Source: Paraburkholderia tropica (lineage in GTDB: Bacteria; Pseudomonadota; Gammaproteobacteria; Burkholderiales; Burkholderiaceae). Taken from it: a stretch of 64,000 nucleotides of DNA. Below are positions 16,252 through 24,907 of the stretch, piece by piece (position 1 is the first letter of the stretch; each line of letters starts with the position of its first letter). The stretch spans positions 62,001-126,000 of the forward strand of contig NZ_CAJZAR010000101.1 in NCBI RefSeq assembly GCF_914484835.1, written 5' to 3'. The notes under the pieces are model-generated. The model saw nothing but the letters and a program-made list of their open reading frames with translations, made no database searches and had not been told where the DNA came from. The position numbers and the translations under genes were made by a program.

Positions 16252-17037
16252 TCAGGACAGGTCCGAGAATTCCGCGCGCAATGCGGCGGCCACTCGCGCG
16301 GCCACCTCCTGCGCGAGCAAAGCGCCCTTTTCGCCGCTCGCGCCGCGCGCCGACGAAAGCACACCGGAGAGCGGCACCCAGCCCGTGCGTGTCGGGTAGG
16401 TGTCATAGGCGGGAAAATCGGCGGGCGGTTCGTCGGGAATCTTGTCGGTCGACACCAGGTCGGGGTGGTAATGCAGCATCATCGACGTTTCCATCACCGC
16501 CGCATGTTCGAGCGCAAAGCCGGGGAAGCCTTCGGGAAACACCTTGGCGAGCGTCGGCTCGGTCAGGAAATCCCAGTACTCCAGCCGGACGACACGCAGT
16601 GGCGGCGTGCGCGTGCCCTGCTGCGAGAGGTCGCGCATGGCCAGCTCGATGCCTTCCGTGAGGAACCACTGGTTCTCGTAGTGCCCGTCGATCAACGCAA
16701 GCCGGCGCACACCATGCCGGGCGAATTCGCGGATCACATCGCGCGTCATCTGGCTCAGGTTGTTGCCGTCGAGACTCGTCGTGCCGCAGAAGTGCTGGCC
16801 GCCGCCGCATTTCGGCTGCGAACGGTAGCCGTAATTGAATGCGGGCGCAACGATTCCATCAAGCTGGCGCGCAACGTCCAGCGCCACCGCGCTCGACAGG
16901 AGCGCATCGGTTCCAAGCGGAAGATGCGGGCCGTGCTGTTCAAGCGCGCCGCAAGGCAGCAGCACAATGGCCTCGTCCTCGAGGATGCGTTGTCGGTAGT
17001 CGACCCAGCTCAGATGCTGCATCAGGTGAGAATTCAT
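16252..17037 (-). CDS. Creatininase (creatinine amidohydrolase)
   Basis: A 261-residue enzyme matching the Pseudomonas creatininase in length and throughout its sequence. The binuclear metal ligands are E33, H35 (GALEQHG), D44 (LGTDALL), H119 and E121 (DGHYEN). The shared GGGQHFCGTTSLDG and YWDF segments support true creatininase rather than the mycofactocin MftE branch. It would interconvert creatinine and creatine by opening the lactam. Creatinase is not present nearby, so downstream processing must occur elsewhere or the substrate is a related cyclic guanidine. The start at 17037 (MNSHLMQHLS) fits the family length. The gene is under the guanidine riboswitch. Confidence 0.88.
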   Translation of the reverse strand: MNSHLMQHLSWVDYRQRILEDEAIVLLPCGALEQHGPHLPLGTDALLSSAVALDVARQLDGIVAPAFNYGYRSQPKCGGGQHFCGTTSLDGNNLSQMTRDVIREFARHGVRRLALIDGHYENQWFLTEGIELAMRDLSQQGTRTPPLRVVRLEYWDFLTEPTLAKVFPEGFPGFALEHAAVMETSMMLHYHPDLVSTDKIPDEPPADFPAYDTYPTRTGWVPLSGVLSSARGASGEKGALLAQEVAARVAAALRAEFSDLS

Positions 17038-17117
17038 TAAGCCATCCTGTGATCGGGTAACGCGTTGGTCGTTGTCGAAGGGGCGCGATGTTGCGCAAGC
17101 CGCGCCCCGACTGCCGG

Positions 17118-18128
17118 TCAAACTGCCGTGAGAAACGACACCCCCACCGCGCCGTAAAAGTCATCCACCTGCTTGCGTGTGATATCCATCGATCCATAGT
17201 CGGCCGAGAGCAGGCGCGTCACACGATGCCGGTGAAAGCCGCGCAGCAGTCGCGACATCGGAATGACCTGGCTGGCGTCCTCACCGTACAGTTGTCGATG
17301 TGCGCGCGGCAGCCGGTACCACGGCTCGATGGGCCGATCGTGATGCGCGTTGTGATACGAGAAGTTCAGCAGCAGGAGGTTGAGCGCCGGAAAGCGCACC
17401 GAAACGAGGTTCGAGTAGGTATTGCGCTGCTCGTAGGCGCGGTCGCGCACCTTGTCATCGGAAATCGCGGCGTTGCCATCGAGCACGGCAAACGCGTCGT
17501 AGGTGTGCTGATAGGCGTCCGCAAAGCGCAGGACCGTGAGGCAGATGAACCACGCCAGCAAGTACAGCAGCAACGCCTTGGGCGATACCCAGCCGAGCAC
17601 GCCGAAAAGCGCCGCGCGGATCAGCGTGACAACGACGACGCGCCGCCGTTGCGCGCGCTGGTCTGCGTGCAGGAAGGGCATGGCCATCACGTAGCCGTGC
17701 ATCACCAGCTCGATGGCGGGCACATAGAGCCATTCGAGCAGCACGATGGCGCGGCGCAAGCTTGCTGGCAGCTTCAACAGGAACGCCTTGGCATCGAAGG
17801 CCACGATGTCGGCCCGGTCGACATGGTGGCGCATGTGCTTGTGACGCAGCGCGCTGAACGGCGCATAGCAGGCGCCAGTCAGCCACGCCATCGCCGTACC
17901 CAGACGCGCGTTGGCCGCAGGCGTGCGAAAGAGCGCAAGATGGGCGGCATCGTGCAGCAAATAGGCGCCGATTATCATTGCGTGCGCGAGGAGAACGACG
18001 CCGGCGGCCGCGACCCAAACGACATGCGAGCACAGCATCACCACGCCGAACGCATAACCGCCTAGCGCATAGGCAATAGCGGCGCTATTGGGCACCAGCG
18101 CGTCCCGATAACGGTAGATCGCGGCCAT
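17118..18128 (-). CDS. Fatty-acid-desaturase-family membrane di-iron enzyme
   Basis: A 336-residue membrane protein with the three histidine boxes of membrane-bound di-iron desaturases and hydroxylases: H59DAAH63, the HKHMRHH run at 96-102, and H259NAHH263. Several hydrophobic segments lie between residues 15-65 and 165-205. The family desaturates acyl chains but also includes hydroxylases of small molecules (alkane hydroxylase type). Its place between a NitT/TauT binding protein (5 bp gap) and a creatininase, under a guanidine riboswitch, makes oxidation of a nitrogenous substrate an attractive but untested idea. Membrane lipid modification is the conservative alternative. Confidence 0.88.
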   Translation of the reverse strand: MAAIYRYRDALVPNSAAIAYALGGYAFGVVMLCSHVVWVAAAGVVLLAHAMIIGAYLLHDAAHLALFRTPAANARLGTAMAWLTGACYAPFSALRHKHMRHHVDRADIVAFDAKAFLLKLPASLRRAIVLLEWLYVPAIELVMHGYVMAMPFLHADQRAQRRRVVVVTLIRAALFGVLGWVSPKALLLYLLAWFICLTVLRFADAYQHTYDAFAVLDGNAAISDDKVRDRAYEQRNTYSNLVSVRFPALNLLLLNFSYHNAHHDRPIEPWYRLPRAHRQLYGEDASQVIPMSRLLRGFHRHRVTRLLSADYGSMDITRKQVDDFYGAVGVSFLTAV

Positions 18129-18133
18129 GGCGC

Positions 18134-19138
18134 TTACCTCGCGAGCTGGGTGACGAACTGTGCGTCGATCGTCTTTTCGGTCGGCGGCACCGCACTGATC
18201 TGCCCTTTCTTGAGCAGCAGATTGCCAATCACCGCGCCGCTCGTGTAGTAGGACCGCGTGGTCGGCCCCTTCACGAAGCTCTGCGGCATCTCCGCCACGG
18301 GGATGTTGTAGACGCCGTCCATTTGCGCCTTCACGTCCGCCGGCGTGACGCCTAGCACCTTGGCGATGATTTTGTTGGCTTCTTCAGGGTGGCTCTTCAT
18401 GTAGGCAAGGCCCTCTGCGTAGGCTTGCAGAATGCCCTTCACTTCGACCGGATGCGCGTCGATGAACGACTGGTCGAATACCAGCACGTCCGCGATCAGG
18501 CCCGGCGCATTGCGCGACGAGTAGACCACGTGAAATTTGCCCTTGCCTGAGTTGACGATCTGCGAGACGTTCGGCTCGTAGGTCACGCCGACCGGCAGGC
18601 TGCCGGAGAGCATCGCGCCCGGAATACCTTCCGGCGTCATGTTCACCGAGTGGATGTCCTTGTCGCTCAGGCCACTTGTTTGCAGCGCGTAACTGAGCAG
18701 GAAGTCAGACGGCGAGAGCGGATTGAAGGCGACCTTCTTGCCCTTGAAATCGGCCACCGACTTGATGTCTCCGGTGGCGACGATCGCGTCGGCGCCCGCG
18801 GAAAAGTCGATGGGCATCACCACCTTTTCGGAGAGCCCCTTGGCGACCGAGCCGACGACCTGATCGTAGGTGAGCATTGCCCCGTTGACCGCATGGCTGG
18901 TCAGCGCGGCAGGCAGCAAGCCGGGATCGGTGAAATACTGGAGTTTGACCGAAAGGCCGTGCTTCTTGTAGAGATCGAGGGCTTCGGCAACGTAGAACGG
19001 ACCATAGCCGATCCAGACAACGGTGCCGATCTTGAGCGGCTCGGCGGCGTGAACTGCCGGCGAACCGAACAGCGTGGAAGCAACTAGAGTGCTGGCGACG
19101 GAGAGCGTGCGCAACGCTTTTTTCATACCGGACGACAT
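18134..19138 (-). CDS. NitT/TauT family ABC transporter substrate-binding protein
   Basis: A 334-residue periplasmic binding protein. A Sec signal peptide of about 31 residues ends SPAVHA before AEPLKIG. The mature part has the SsuA/TauA/ThiY-like pattern IGTVVWIGYGPFYVAEALDLY, GLLPAALTSHAVNGAML and DIKSVADFKGKKVAFN. The start at 19138 has GGAG eight bases upstream; an ATG four codons later is possible. It is the first gene of the six-gene operon and lies 56 bp after the guanidine-I aptamer. Confidence 0.94.
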   Translation of the reverse strand: MSSGMKKALRTLSVASTLVASTLFGSPAVHAAEPLKIGTVVWIGYGPFYVAEALDLYKKHGLSVKLQYFTDPGLLPAALTSHAVNGAMLTYDQVVGSVAKGLSEKVVMPIDFSAGADAIVATGDIKSVADFKGKKVAFNPLSPSDFLLSYALQTSGLSDKDIHSVNMTPEGIPGAMLSGSLPVGVTYEPNVSQIVNSGKGKFHVVYSSRNAPGLIADVLVFDQSFIDAHPVEVKGILQAYAEGLAYMKSHPEEANKIIAKVLGVTPADVKAQMDGVYNIPVAEMPQSFVKGPTTRSYYTSGAVIGNLLLKKGQISAVPPTEKTIDAQFVTQLAR

Positions 19139-19172
19139 ACCTGAGGCTCCTGATCAAGAAGGGAATAGACAC

Positions 19173-19297
19173 GGGAGGCGCACTGTCTTGCGCATCTCCC
19201 GGGCTTTTATCCCTCCGTGGAGCCCCTTGAAGCCGGAGCCGGAAAACTCTCGGACCAGTCATCCGCGTCGTGCATGGTGCGGACCGGAACCCTAGTT
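19173..19297 (-). ncRNA. Guanidine-I (ykkC) riboswitch
   Basis: The minus strand carries the conserved guanidine-I/ykkC blocks in order and with normal spacing. They are ACTAGGGTTCCG at 19296-19285, CTGGTCCGAGAG at 19258-19247, and ACGGAGGGATAAAAGCCC then GGGAGA at 19218-19195. The aptamer spans about 103 nt. Downstream, GGGAG (19200-19196) can pair with CTCCC (19177-19173), with an inner GCGCA/TGCGC stem. That would sequester the aptamer's 3' conserved bases, a typical mutually exclusive expression platform. No long U-tract follows, so termination versus another mechanism is unclear. Guanidine binding normally switches such RNAs on. Variant ykkC classes bind ppGpp, PRPP or nucleotides, but the transporter/creatininase context fits guanidine. 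Confidence 0.92.
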
Positions 19298-19347
19298 TTC
19301 CTGTCAATAGCTGAACTGAACGCTCATCCCGTGACGGCACCTGCTAA

Positions 19348-19362
19348 GCAGGAAGCTTGCCA
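19348..19362 (-). promoter_or_regulatory. Candidate sigma-54 promoter of the guanidine-riboswitch operon
   Basis: On the minus strand the sequence is TGGCAAGCTTCCTGC, followed by T, with GG and GC 10 bases apart. It matches the consensus TGGCACG-N4-TTGC at 9 of 11 specified positions. Transcription would start near 19336, about 40 bases before the aptamer. Together with the riboswitch it suggests a double requirement: nitrogen limitation and ligand. Confidence 0.6.
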
Positions 19363-19605
19363 GCTCACCGAAAACCTCCTGTCTGCAGGGCTTTTGCATC
19401 ATTAGCGCCGCTTGAGCGGGGTGATCGACGCACGCATGATCGATCGCCGCCGCCCAACGACGGTGCGCCATGCCCTCTTGATGGGACGTGACACGCGCCA
19501 GTGCAGAGCAAGCCGCACGAATCGCGCAATCGGTCTGGAACGCTGGTCGCCAAAAAAAAGCGAACCTAGAATCGGGCACATCGCAACCTCAAACCACGGT
19601 TGATC

Positions 19606-20370
19606 ATGCAATCTGCCGATTCATTCGACCCGGCGCACGATCGCGCCATGACGTGCCTCGTAACGGGCGCTGCAAGCGGCATCGGCCGTGCGATCGCTCT
19701 GGCCTTTGCGCGTGAGCGGGCCCATGTGATCATCAATGATCTGCACGTCGGCGCCGCGCTCGATGAACTGCGCAAGGACATCGAAGCGATGGGCGCGACA
19801 TGCACGATTGCGGCCGCAGATGTGGCCGACCCAGATTGCGTCCGCAGCCTGTTCGCGGGCATCGACCGACTCGACGTCCTCGTCAACAATGCGGGCATCC
19901 TGCAAGAGTCGCCGGTGACCGACATCACCGACGATGCGTGGGACAGGATGATCAAGGTGCATCTTTACGGCACGTTCCATTTCTCGCGTGAAGCCGTGCG
20001 TTTGATGAAGCAGCAGCGGCACGGCGCAATCGTCAATATTGCGTCCGACCTCGGCCAGCTCGGTTGCGAGAACCTGAGTCATTACAGTGCCGCAAAAGGC
20101 GGCATCATCGCGTTCACTAAAAGCCTCGCGCGCGAGCTTGCATCCCATGGCGTGCGAGTGAATGCGGTCGCGCCAGGGGGCGTGCTCACGCCGATGGTCG
20201 AAGCGCTCGGCGATACATACATCAAGGAGGAATCCGCCCGCTACCCGCTCAAGCGCCTCGGCACGCCTGATGAGATTGCGCAGGTCGTACGGTTCCTGAG
20301 TTCGGGCGCAGCGAGCTTCATGACGGGGCAGATTGTTGGCGTAAACGGCGGCGGCGTGATGAACGGCTGA
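19606..20370 (+). CDS. SDR-family oxidoreductase
   Basis: A 254-residue classical short-chain dehydrogenase/reductase. Motifs: TGAASGIG cofactor loop near residue 20, NNAG, catalytic Ser in NIASDLG and Tyr-Lys in HYSAAKGG, and the C-terminal MTGQIVGVNGGG. An acidic residue after the second strand (NDLH) suggests NAD preference. The ATG at 19606 was chosen over an in-frame TTG two codons earlier. The gene diverges from the guanidine-riboswitch operon; its substrate is not predictable. Confidence 0.9.
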   Translation: MQSADSFDPAHDRAMTCLVTGAASGIGRAIALAFARERAHVIINDLHVGAALDELRKDIEAMGATCTIAAADVADPDCVRSLFAGIDRLDVLVNNAGILQESPVTDITDDAWDRMIKVHLYGTFHFSREAVRLMKQQRHGAIVNIASDLGQLGCENLSHYSAAKGGIIAFTKSLARELASHGVRVNAVAPGGVLTPMVEALGDTYIKEESARYPLKRLGTPDEIAQVVRFLSSGAASFMTGQIVGVNGGGVMNG

Positions 20371-20460
20371 GCTGCACCTTTGTGCACCTTCGCCGTCACC
20401 ACGCCAGCTTCCATGTCGATCGTTCCTACCCCGGAACGTCGAACACGTGGGCCGCCATGT

Positions 20461-20760
20461 TCAATGCAGGGTGTGGACACAGCTGATGGCCTCGCCATCA
20501 GCGTCATCGGACGAGGCTTGATCAAGGATCGCGCACCGGAAGTCGAATTTAACGCGAAGAATCGCCGACTCGATCCGTACATCGCCCCGATAACCCATCA
20601 GGCGAGTATCGATCGCCTCCTCAACGGCTAGAATCGCCTGCTCGATGCTCGCCGGATCGTCGCTATCGAATCCGACCTCGACCTCAACACTCTCCAGCAG
20701 GTCCATTGCAGTTGCAATGTCCTCGGAAGCGACAAATAGCGTCGTGGCATCTTCTCTCAT
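20461..20760 (-). CDS. Small acidic hypothetical protein
   Basis: A 99-residue protein rich in Asp and Glu (for example EVEVGFDSDDPASIEQAI), not recognised as any family. It has no signal peptide or membrane segment. A GGGGATG ribosome-site-like stretch precedes the ATG at 20760, and the reading frame has sensible third-position GC bias. It converges with the SDR gene, leaving 90 bp between stops. Confidence 0.55.
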   Translation of the reverse strand: MREDATTLFVASEDIATAMDLLESVEVEVGFDSDDPASIEQAILAVEEAIDTRLMGYRGDVRIESAILRVKFDFRCAILDQASSDDADGEAISCVHTLH

Positions 20761-21295
20761 TTCTCATCCCCGTTGGGTTGTCTACGGTCTTCAGACAGAT
20801 GCGAGTTGCACCACTATCGTTACACAACCAGAATAAACCTGCCGGGCAACGAACGAGGCTGTTGGGCTTGAAACAACGGAAGGCTTGCGGTACGCAGCGA
20901 AACGGATAGGATTGAATGTTCCAGCTGACCCATGGTCGTTTCGATCGCCCCGAAGCCGTCGTTTAAGTCAACACAATGACAACGATTGCTTTCAGATTGA
21001 CTACCCGCCATCCGCGCCAAATGCCGAAGCCGCAAGCAGCTTCGGTTCCAATGCAGTTGCCAGCTTCTTGTTTAGCCTGATTGCAAGCGGCACGGCTCTG
21101 GGCGCGCGGGTTAGACCGTCGGCGGGCCAGAGTGGCCCGTCACGCGTGGCAGGCACAAAGTGGAAAGCCGCTGGGATAGGACACCGCTTTACCTGCATGG
21201 ACGGTCGAGTTATCTAAGAAAAACGACATGCTATGCGACTATTAGGATAAGTTTTCTTATCATAAGGGGCTTGTTTATCGAGTAAACTTGGTTGT
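20761..21295. other. Intergenic region upstream of the integrase
   Basis: I see no supportable gene in these 535 bp. Near the right end, GATAAG-TTTT-CTTATC (21246-21261) forms a perfect 6-bp inverted repeat, 34 bp before the integrase start. It could be a promoter-proximal operator or recombinase arm site. The base composition turns visibly more AT-rich here. Confidence 0.5.
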
Positions 21296-23026
21296 ATGAG
21301 AACGCGTCACACCCTGCTGCCCGCTCCCGAAACTGGTGAACCCGCCGATTTTCCCGATGCCGATGAACTCGCCGTGCTGCGAGCCTGGTATGCGGGCGTC
21401 GCGGTGCGTCAGGCGGTGGAGCGTTATCGCCCGTCCGCACTCGGCGACGGAAAATCTGCGCGTGGCGTACTCGGACGCATCCGACGCAAGCTCATCACCG
21501 TAGCCCGTGCCGCGCATCGCGACGATCTCGCCACCCTCCTCTCGCACGCGCCCGAAGAACGCGCGAGCCACGCAAAACCCGTCGCGCAGGCCATCGAACT
21601 CCTGCGCACGGCGCGCCCACCCGAACCGCAGATCGCCGATGACATCGCGCAATGGTTCGCCCCGCGCGCGGTGCGCGTGCTCCAGGCACATGGCATCGCG
21701 ACACTCGCCGATCTCACCGTGCGCATTCCGCGTCGTCGTCAGTGGTGGAAAGCCGTGCCGGGGCTCGGCATGGCGAGCGCCCGCGCGATCGAAGCGTTCT
21801 TCGCTTCCTGGCCCGCGCTCACCGAAAAAGCACGCGCACTTGTGGCCGCCAGCCAGCGCAGCGAGATCGTGCCGTGGGAGGCGCTGAAACTGCCGCACGA
21901 AATCGATGGTTCCGCAGGCACGTTCCGCGCGCCGCGCGCGACCTGCACGCTCGATGCCGCCAACGATTACGAAGCGGTGCAGACCTGGCTGGCGCTCCAT
22001 GAATCGGCGGCTACGCAGCGCACCTATCGCAAGGAAGCCGAGCGGCTGATTCTCTGGGCCATCGTCGAGCGTGGGCGCGCGCTGTCGTCGCTCACCACCG
22101 AGGATGCGATCGCCTATCGCGCGTTCCTGCGCCATCCATCGCCGCGTGCGCGATGGGTCGGGCCGGTGCGGCCGCGCTCGTCGGCTGAGTGGCGGCCGTT
22201 CAATGGCAGCCTTTCAGCGCGCTCGGTCGCGCACGCGCTCTCGATCATCGGCGCGCTGTTTCGCTGGCTCATCGAGCAGCGTTATGTGCTGGCGAATCCG
22301 TTTTCGGGGGTGAAGGTACGCGATGCGGGCGGCACGGACGTGATCGATACGTCGCATGCGTTCAGCGAAGGCGAATGGGCACTCGTGCGGACTATCGCGG
22401 ATGGGTTGGAGTGGTCGCACGGCTGGTCGCAACCGGCCGCACAGAGGCTGCGTTTTCTGCTGGATTTTGGCTACGCGACGGGGTTGCGCGCGAGTGAACT
22501 CGTCGGCGCAACACTTGGACACGTCGAGACGGACCCGCGCGGCGATCACTGGTTGCGCGTGACAGGCAAAGGGAAGAAAGTCGCGCGGGTCGCGCTGCCA
22601 CCGCTTGCGTGGGATGCGCTGGCGCGGTATCTGGCTGAGCGCGCGCTGCCGGTTACGCAGGCGCGGTGGCAGCCTGCTACACCGCTCGTCGGCAATCTCG
22701 AGGCGGACAACGAGGCAGCAATCAGCAGTGTGCGGTTGTGGATGGTGATGCGCAGGTTCTTTCTTTTAGCGGCGAAGGCCATTGAAGCCGATCACGCGCC
22801 GCTCGCCGAAAAGCTCCGCCGCGCCAGTCCGCACTGGATGCGGCACACGCACGCCACGCATGCGCTCGGGCGAGGGGCGGAGCTGACCACCGTTCGCGAC
22901 AATCTGAGGCATGCATCCGTGTCGACCACGTCGATCTATCTGCATAGCGATGAAGTGAAGCGGGCACGCCAGATTGGGGATGCGTTCAAGAATAACTGGC
23001 CTTCCCCCGTTCTCCCGGACGGGTAA
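21296..23026 (+). CDS. Large tyrosine recombinase/integrase (DUF3701-type N-terminus)
   Basis: A 576-residue site-specific recombinase. The first 200 residues form an N-terminal extension typical of DUF3701 phage-type integrases, including an HhH-like AVPGLGMASARAIEAFF. A SAM-like core-binding domain follows (EAVQTWLALHESAATQRTYRKEAERL). The catalytic domain shows Arg in GYATGLRASELV, Lys in GKGKKVARV, HWMRHTHATHAL (His-x2-Arg type), and His...Tyr in LRHASVSTTSIYLH. All key residues are present, so it may be active. Its last codons (PSPVLPDG) may derive from the adjoining IS end, and its stop lies inside a palindrome shared with the IS orfB stop. Confidence 0.93.
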   Translation: MRTRHTLLPAPETGEPADFPDADELAVLRAWYAGVAVRQAVERYRPSALGDGKSARGVLGRIRRKLITVARAAHRDDLATLLSHAPEERASHAKPVAQAIELLRTARPPEPQIADDIAQWFAPRAVRVLQAHGIATLADLTVRIPRRRQWWKAVPGLGMASARAIEAFFASWPALTEKARALVAASQRSEIVPWEALKLPHEIDGSAGTFRAPRATCTLDAANDYEAVQTWLALHESAATQRTYRKEAERLILWAIVERGRALSSLTTEDAIAYRAFLRHPSPRARWVGPVRPRSSAEWRPFNGSLSARSVAHALSIIGALFRWLIEQRYVLANPFSGVKVRDAGGTDVIDTSHAFSEGEWALVRTIADGLEWSHGWSQPAAQRLRFLLDFGYATGLRASELVGATLGHVETDPRGDHWLRVTGKGKKVARVALPPLAWDALARYLAERALPVTQARWQPATPLVGNLEADNEAAISSVRLWMVMRRFFLLAAKAIEADHAPLAEKLRRASPHWMRHTHATHALGRGAELTTVRDNLRHASVSTTSIYLHSDEVKRARQIGDAFKNNWPSPVLPDG

Positions 23027-23027
23027 A

Positions 23028-23771
23028 TTAACCCGTCATGCGCTGCTCGAACTGAATCGGGCTAAGGAAGTTGAGTGTTGAATGCCAGCGATGCGGATTG
23101 TAGAAGCGCTCGATGTAATCGAACACGTCGGCCCGCGCCGCGTCCCTCGTGCAATAGATGCTTCGGTTCACACGCTCTGTCTTGAGGGTGCTGAAGAAGC
23201 TTTCCATCGCGGCATTGTTCCAACAATCACCCCGACGACTCATGCTACAGGTAATGCCCTCCCGCCTGAGTAGCGACTGGACGTCCTCCCTGATGTATTG
23301 ACTGCCCCGGTCAGTGATGTATCAATTCGGCAGGGCGCCCTCGACGCCAAAGCGCCATCAGCAACTCATCGACCAGCCGACGATACGGCGTGAGTACAGG
23401 TCCATGACGGCGGCAACGAACAGCCAGCCTTCAGCCGTCCAGATATACCTAAAGTCGGCGCCCCATTTCTGATTCGGTGCGTCAGCTTCAAACTGGCGTT
23501 GCAGGTGATTCGGCGCAATACCGTGAGCCGCCGCGGCCCCTGAATTGCCGGGGAGACGTCGGCGCCGCTTTCGAGCTTGCGATCCGGCCTGCTGCATCAG
23601 TCGGGCAACACGATTAATGCTGCAGCTTTCGCCTGCTGCGCGCAGGTCGTGCCAGATGCACGGGCCACCGTAGGTCTTGTCGCTGAACTCGAAGCTTTCC
23701 CGAACCAGCCGCGTGAGACGCACGTTCTCCTGCGAACGCTTGCTCGGTGCCCGGCCGAGCCATCCAGGCAT
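23028..23771 (-). pseudogene. IS3-family transposase orfB, disrupted
   Basis: The upstream fragment (23771-23358) encodes the HTH_21-like region and the start of the DDE integrase core: YGGPCIWHDL, PNQKWGADFRYIWT and VVGWSMS. The coding frame then ends in a stop. Remnants LMALWRRGRPAELIHH and SQYIRED appear in shifted frames between 23357 and 23244. The downstream fragment (23243-23028) carries MSRRGDCWNNAAMESFFSTL and ends PIQFEQRMTG. At least one short deletion and one 2-base frameshift separate the pieces, so no active transposase can be made. Confidence 0.88.
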
Positions 23772-23774
23772 ACT

Positions 23775-24058
23775 TCACTCTGTGTCTTTCGCGAAGTAGC
23801 CGAGCGCTTTCTTTGGAATATCGCGCTCCATCGTGACCCGCCTCAACCCGCGCTGTAAGCGCCGCACTTCGGAACGTGCCTCGGCTCGCAGCGGCTTGCT
23901 GGTATTCATTTCAAGCGCACCGTCTCGCGCCGGCCTGACCCCTCGACGCAACAGGTTCTCGCCCATGCCGAGGTCGCGCGCTATCCAGGTTATGACAGCT
24001 CCCGGCTCGCTGCATAGCCGGACCGTTTCGCGTTTGAATTCGTCAGTGAAGTGCCTTC
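23775..24058 (-). pseudogene. IS3-family transposase orfA, 5' end lost
   Basis: The frame encodes the helix-turn-helix orfA product from HFTDEFKRETVRLCSEPGAV through ITWIARDLGMGENLLRR to a leucine-zipper-like part ending YFAKDTE. The normal start and upstream terminal repeat are missing: the sequence before RRHFTDEF (INPPP) looks foreign, and the frame is open into the neighbouring AraC gene tail. It is probably inactive. Confidence 0.75.
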
Positions 24059-24462
24059 TTGGGGGTGGATTGATGGTCAGCGCGCGAATAATCTTGTGCA
24101 TCATTACGCGCAGCCATCCGTAGCCCGCGAGGGCTCATTCCAAAATACTTCTTCATGCATGTACTCATGTAGCTTTGCGAGTTATAACCGCATTCCAGTG
24201 AGATAGCGACAAGGCTCATCGAGGTATTCTGAATTAGCCAGCGAGCACGTGTCAGCCGACGCTCAAAAATGTAGTTCACCGGTGTACGCGAGAACCGAGA
24301 TCTGAAAACAGAAATGGTTTCTCGCTCGCTCATCCCAAGAAAGTTGGCAATATCGGCTAAACCAATAGGCTTCGTAAGCGCAGCATCGATGAACGCATCG
24401 AGTGTTAATTGCGATATTTCTGGAGTGTTCAAGGCCAAATGTCCATGGAAGATAGTATACAA
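24043..24462 (-). CDS. Short AraC-family DNA-binding protein, possibly truncated
   Basis: A 139-residue protein consisting almost only of an AraC-type double helix-turn-helix. The first HTH is at IGLADIANFLGMSERETISVF and the second at MSLVAISLECGYNSQSYMSTCMKKYFGMSPRGLRM. No ATG fits the frame; a TTG at 24462 is the likely start. The C-terminal tail after GLRMA overlaps IS orfA by about 16 bases, suggesting IS insertion altered the end. It may be the remains of a longer AraC regulator. Confidence 0.6.
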   Translation of the reverse strand: MYTIFHGHLALNTPEISQLTLDAFIDAALTKPIGLADIANFLGMSERETISVFRSRFSRTPVNYIFERRLTRARWLIQNTSMSLVAISLECGYNSQSYMSTCMKKYFGMSPRGLRMAARNDAQDYSRADHQSTPKKALH

Positions 24463-24907
24463 ATATTTACGCGAACAAGCGGCACGCGAGATTCAACATT
24501 TTGAGTTATGACTTAATGAAAAAATCACCGTATTTTCACTCTAATTTCGCAAATTCTACCGCCACCACTACGGCTCGCTGCGCAATGGTTCTATGCCTAA
24601 TCCGACAAATTTTTCGCCATTAATTTTAGTATTGACCGTCATGTTCCAACTATCCACATTGCGAACATTCCTTCCATCGCATGCAGACGCCGCTTTCAGG
24701 CCGTGATGAGACGTCCGTCTGGACGAGTGACTGAACGTGTAATAGCGGATCAACAGAAAAATATCAAAAATTAAGTCGTTATCGCCAAGATGTTGGTAAT
24801 TTCCGCCAACCAAGAGTTAGGAGTGCACAGTCATGCGGTAGCATCGATTCAGCCAACTAAATCGGCTCCGGTCAAGTCGAATTTGCATTTTGTTAGCGGA
24901 GTAACGC
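24463..24907. other. AT-rich intergenic region, no gene seen
   Basis: These 445 bp are clearly AT-richer than the rest of the window and contain no frame with convincing coding character. They probably hold the promoters of the short AraC gene (leftward) and the GlxA-family gene (rightward). Confidence 0.5.

Larger units (their letters stand above)
23004..24070 (-). mobile_element. Decayed IS3-family insertion sequence
   Basis: The minus strand holds the two-orf organisation of an IS3-family element. orfA starts near 24058 (RRHFTDEFKRETVRLCSEPGAV) and orfB follows from 23771 to 23028. orfB is broken by a frameshift and an apparent deletion, and the orfA start region is replaced, so the left end looks truncated. 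The right end probably lies within about 25 bp of the integrase stop. No clear terminal repeats or target duplication were found. Boundaries are approximate. Confidence 0.8.

Noticed and set aside
19299..19304. TTGACA on the minus strand just before the guanidine-I aptamer, looking like a -35 box.
   Set aside because: A start site driven from it would fall inside the aptamer and destroy it; the sigma-54-like element further upstream is better placed.
20371..21295. Possible tRNA or attachment site beside the integrase.
   Set aside because: No tRNA cloverleaf or T-loop signature was found on either strand, and no long direct repeat was noticed flanking the integrase.
24568..24813. An 81-codon minus-strand frame in the AT-rich gap before the GlxA-family regulator.
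   Set aside because: No family resemblance, low-complexity AT-rich sequence and no convincing start signal.
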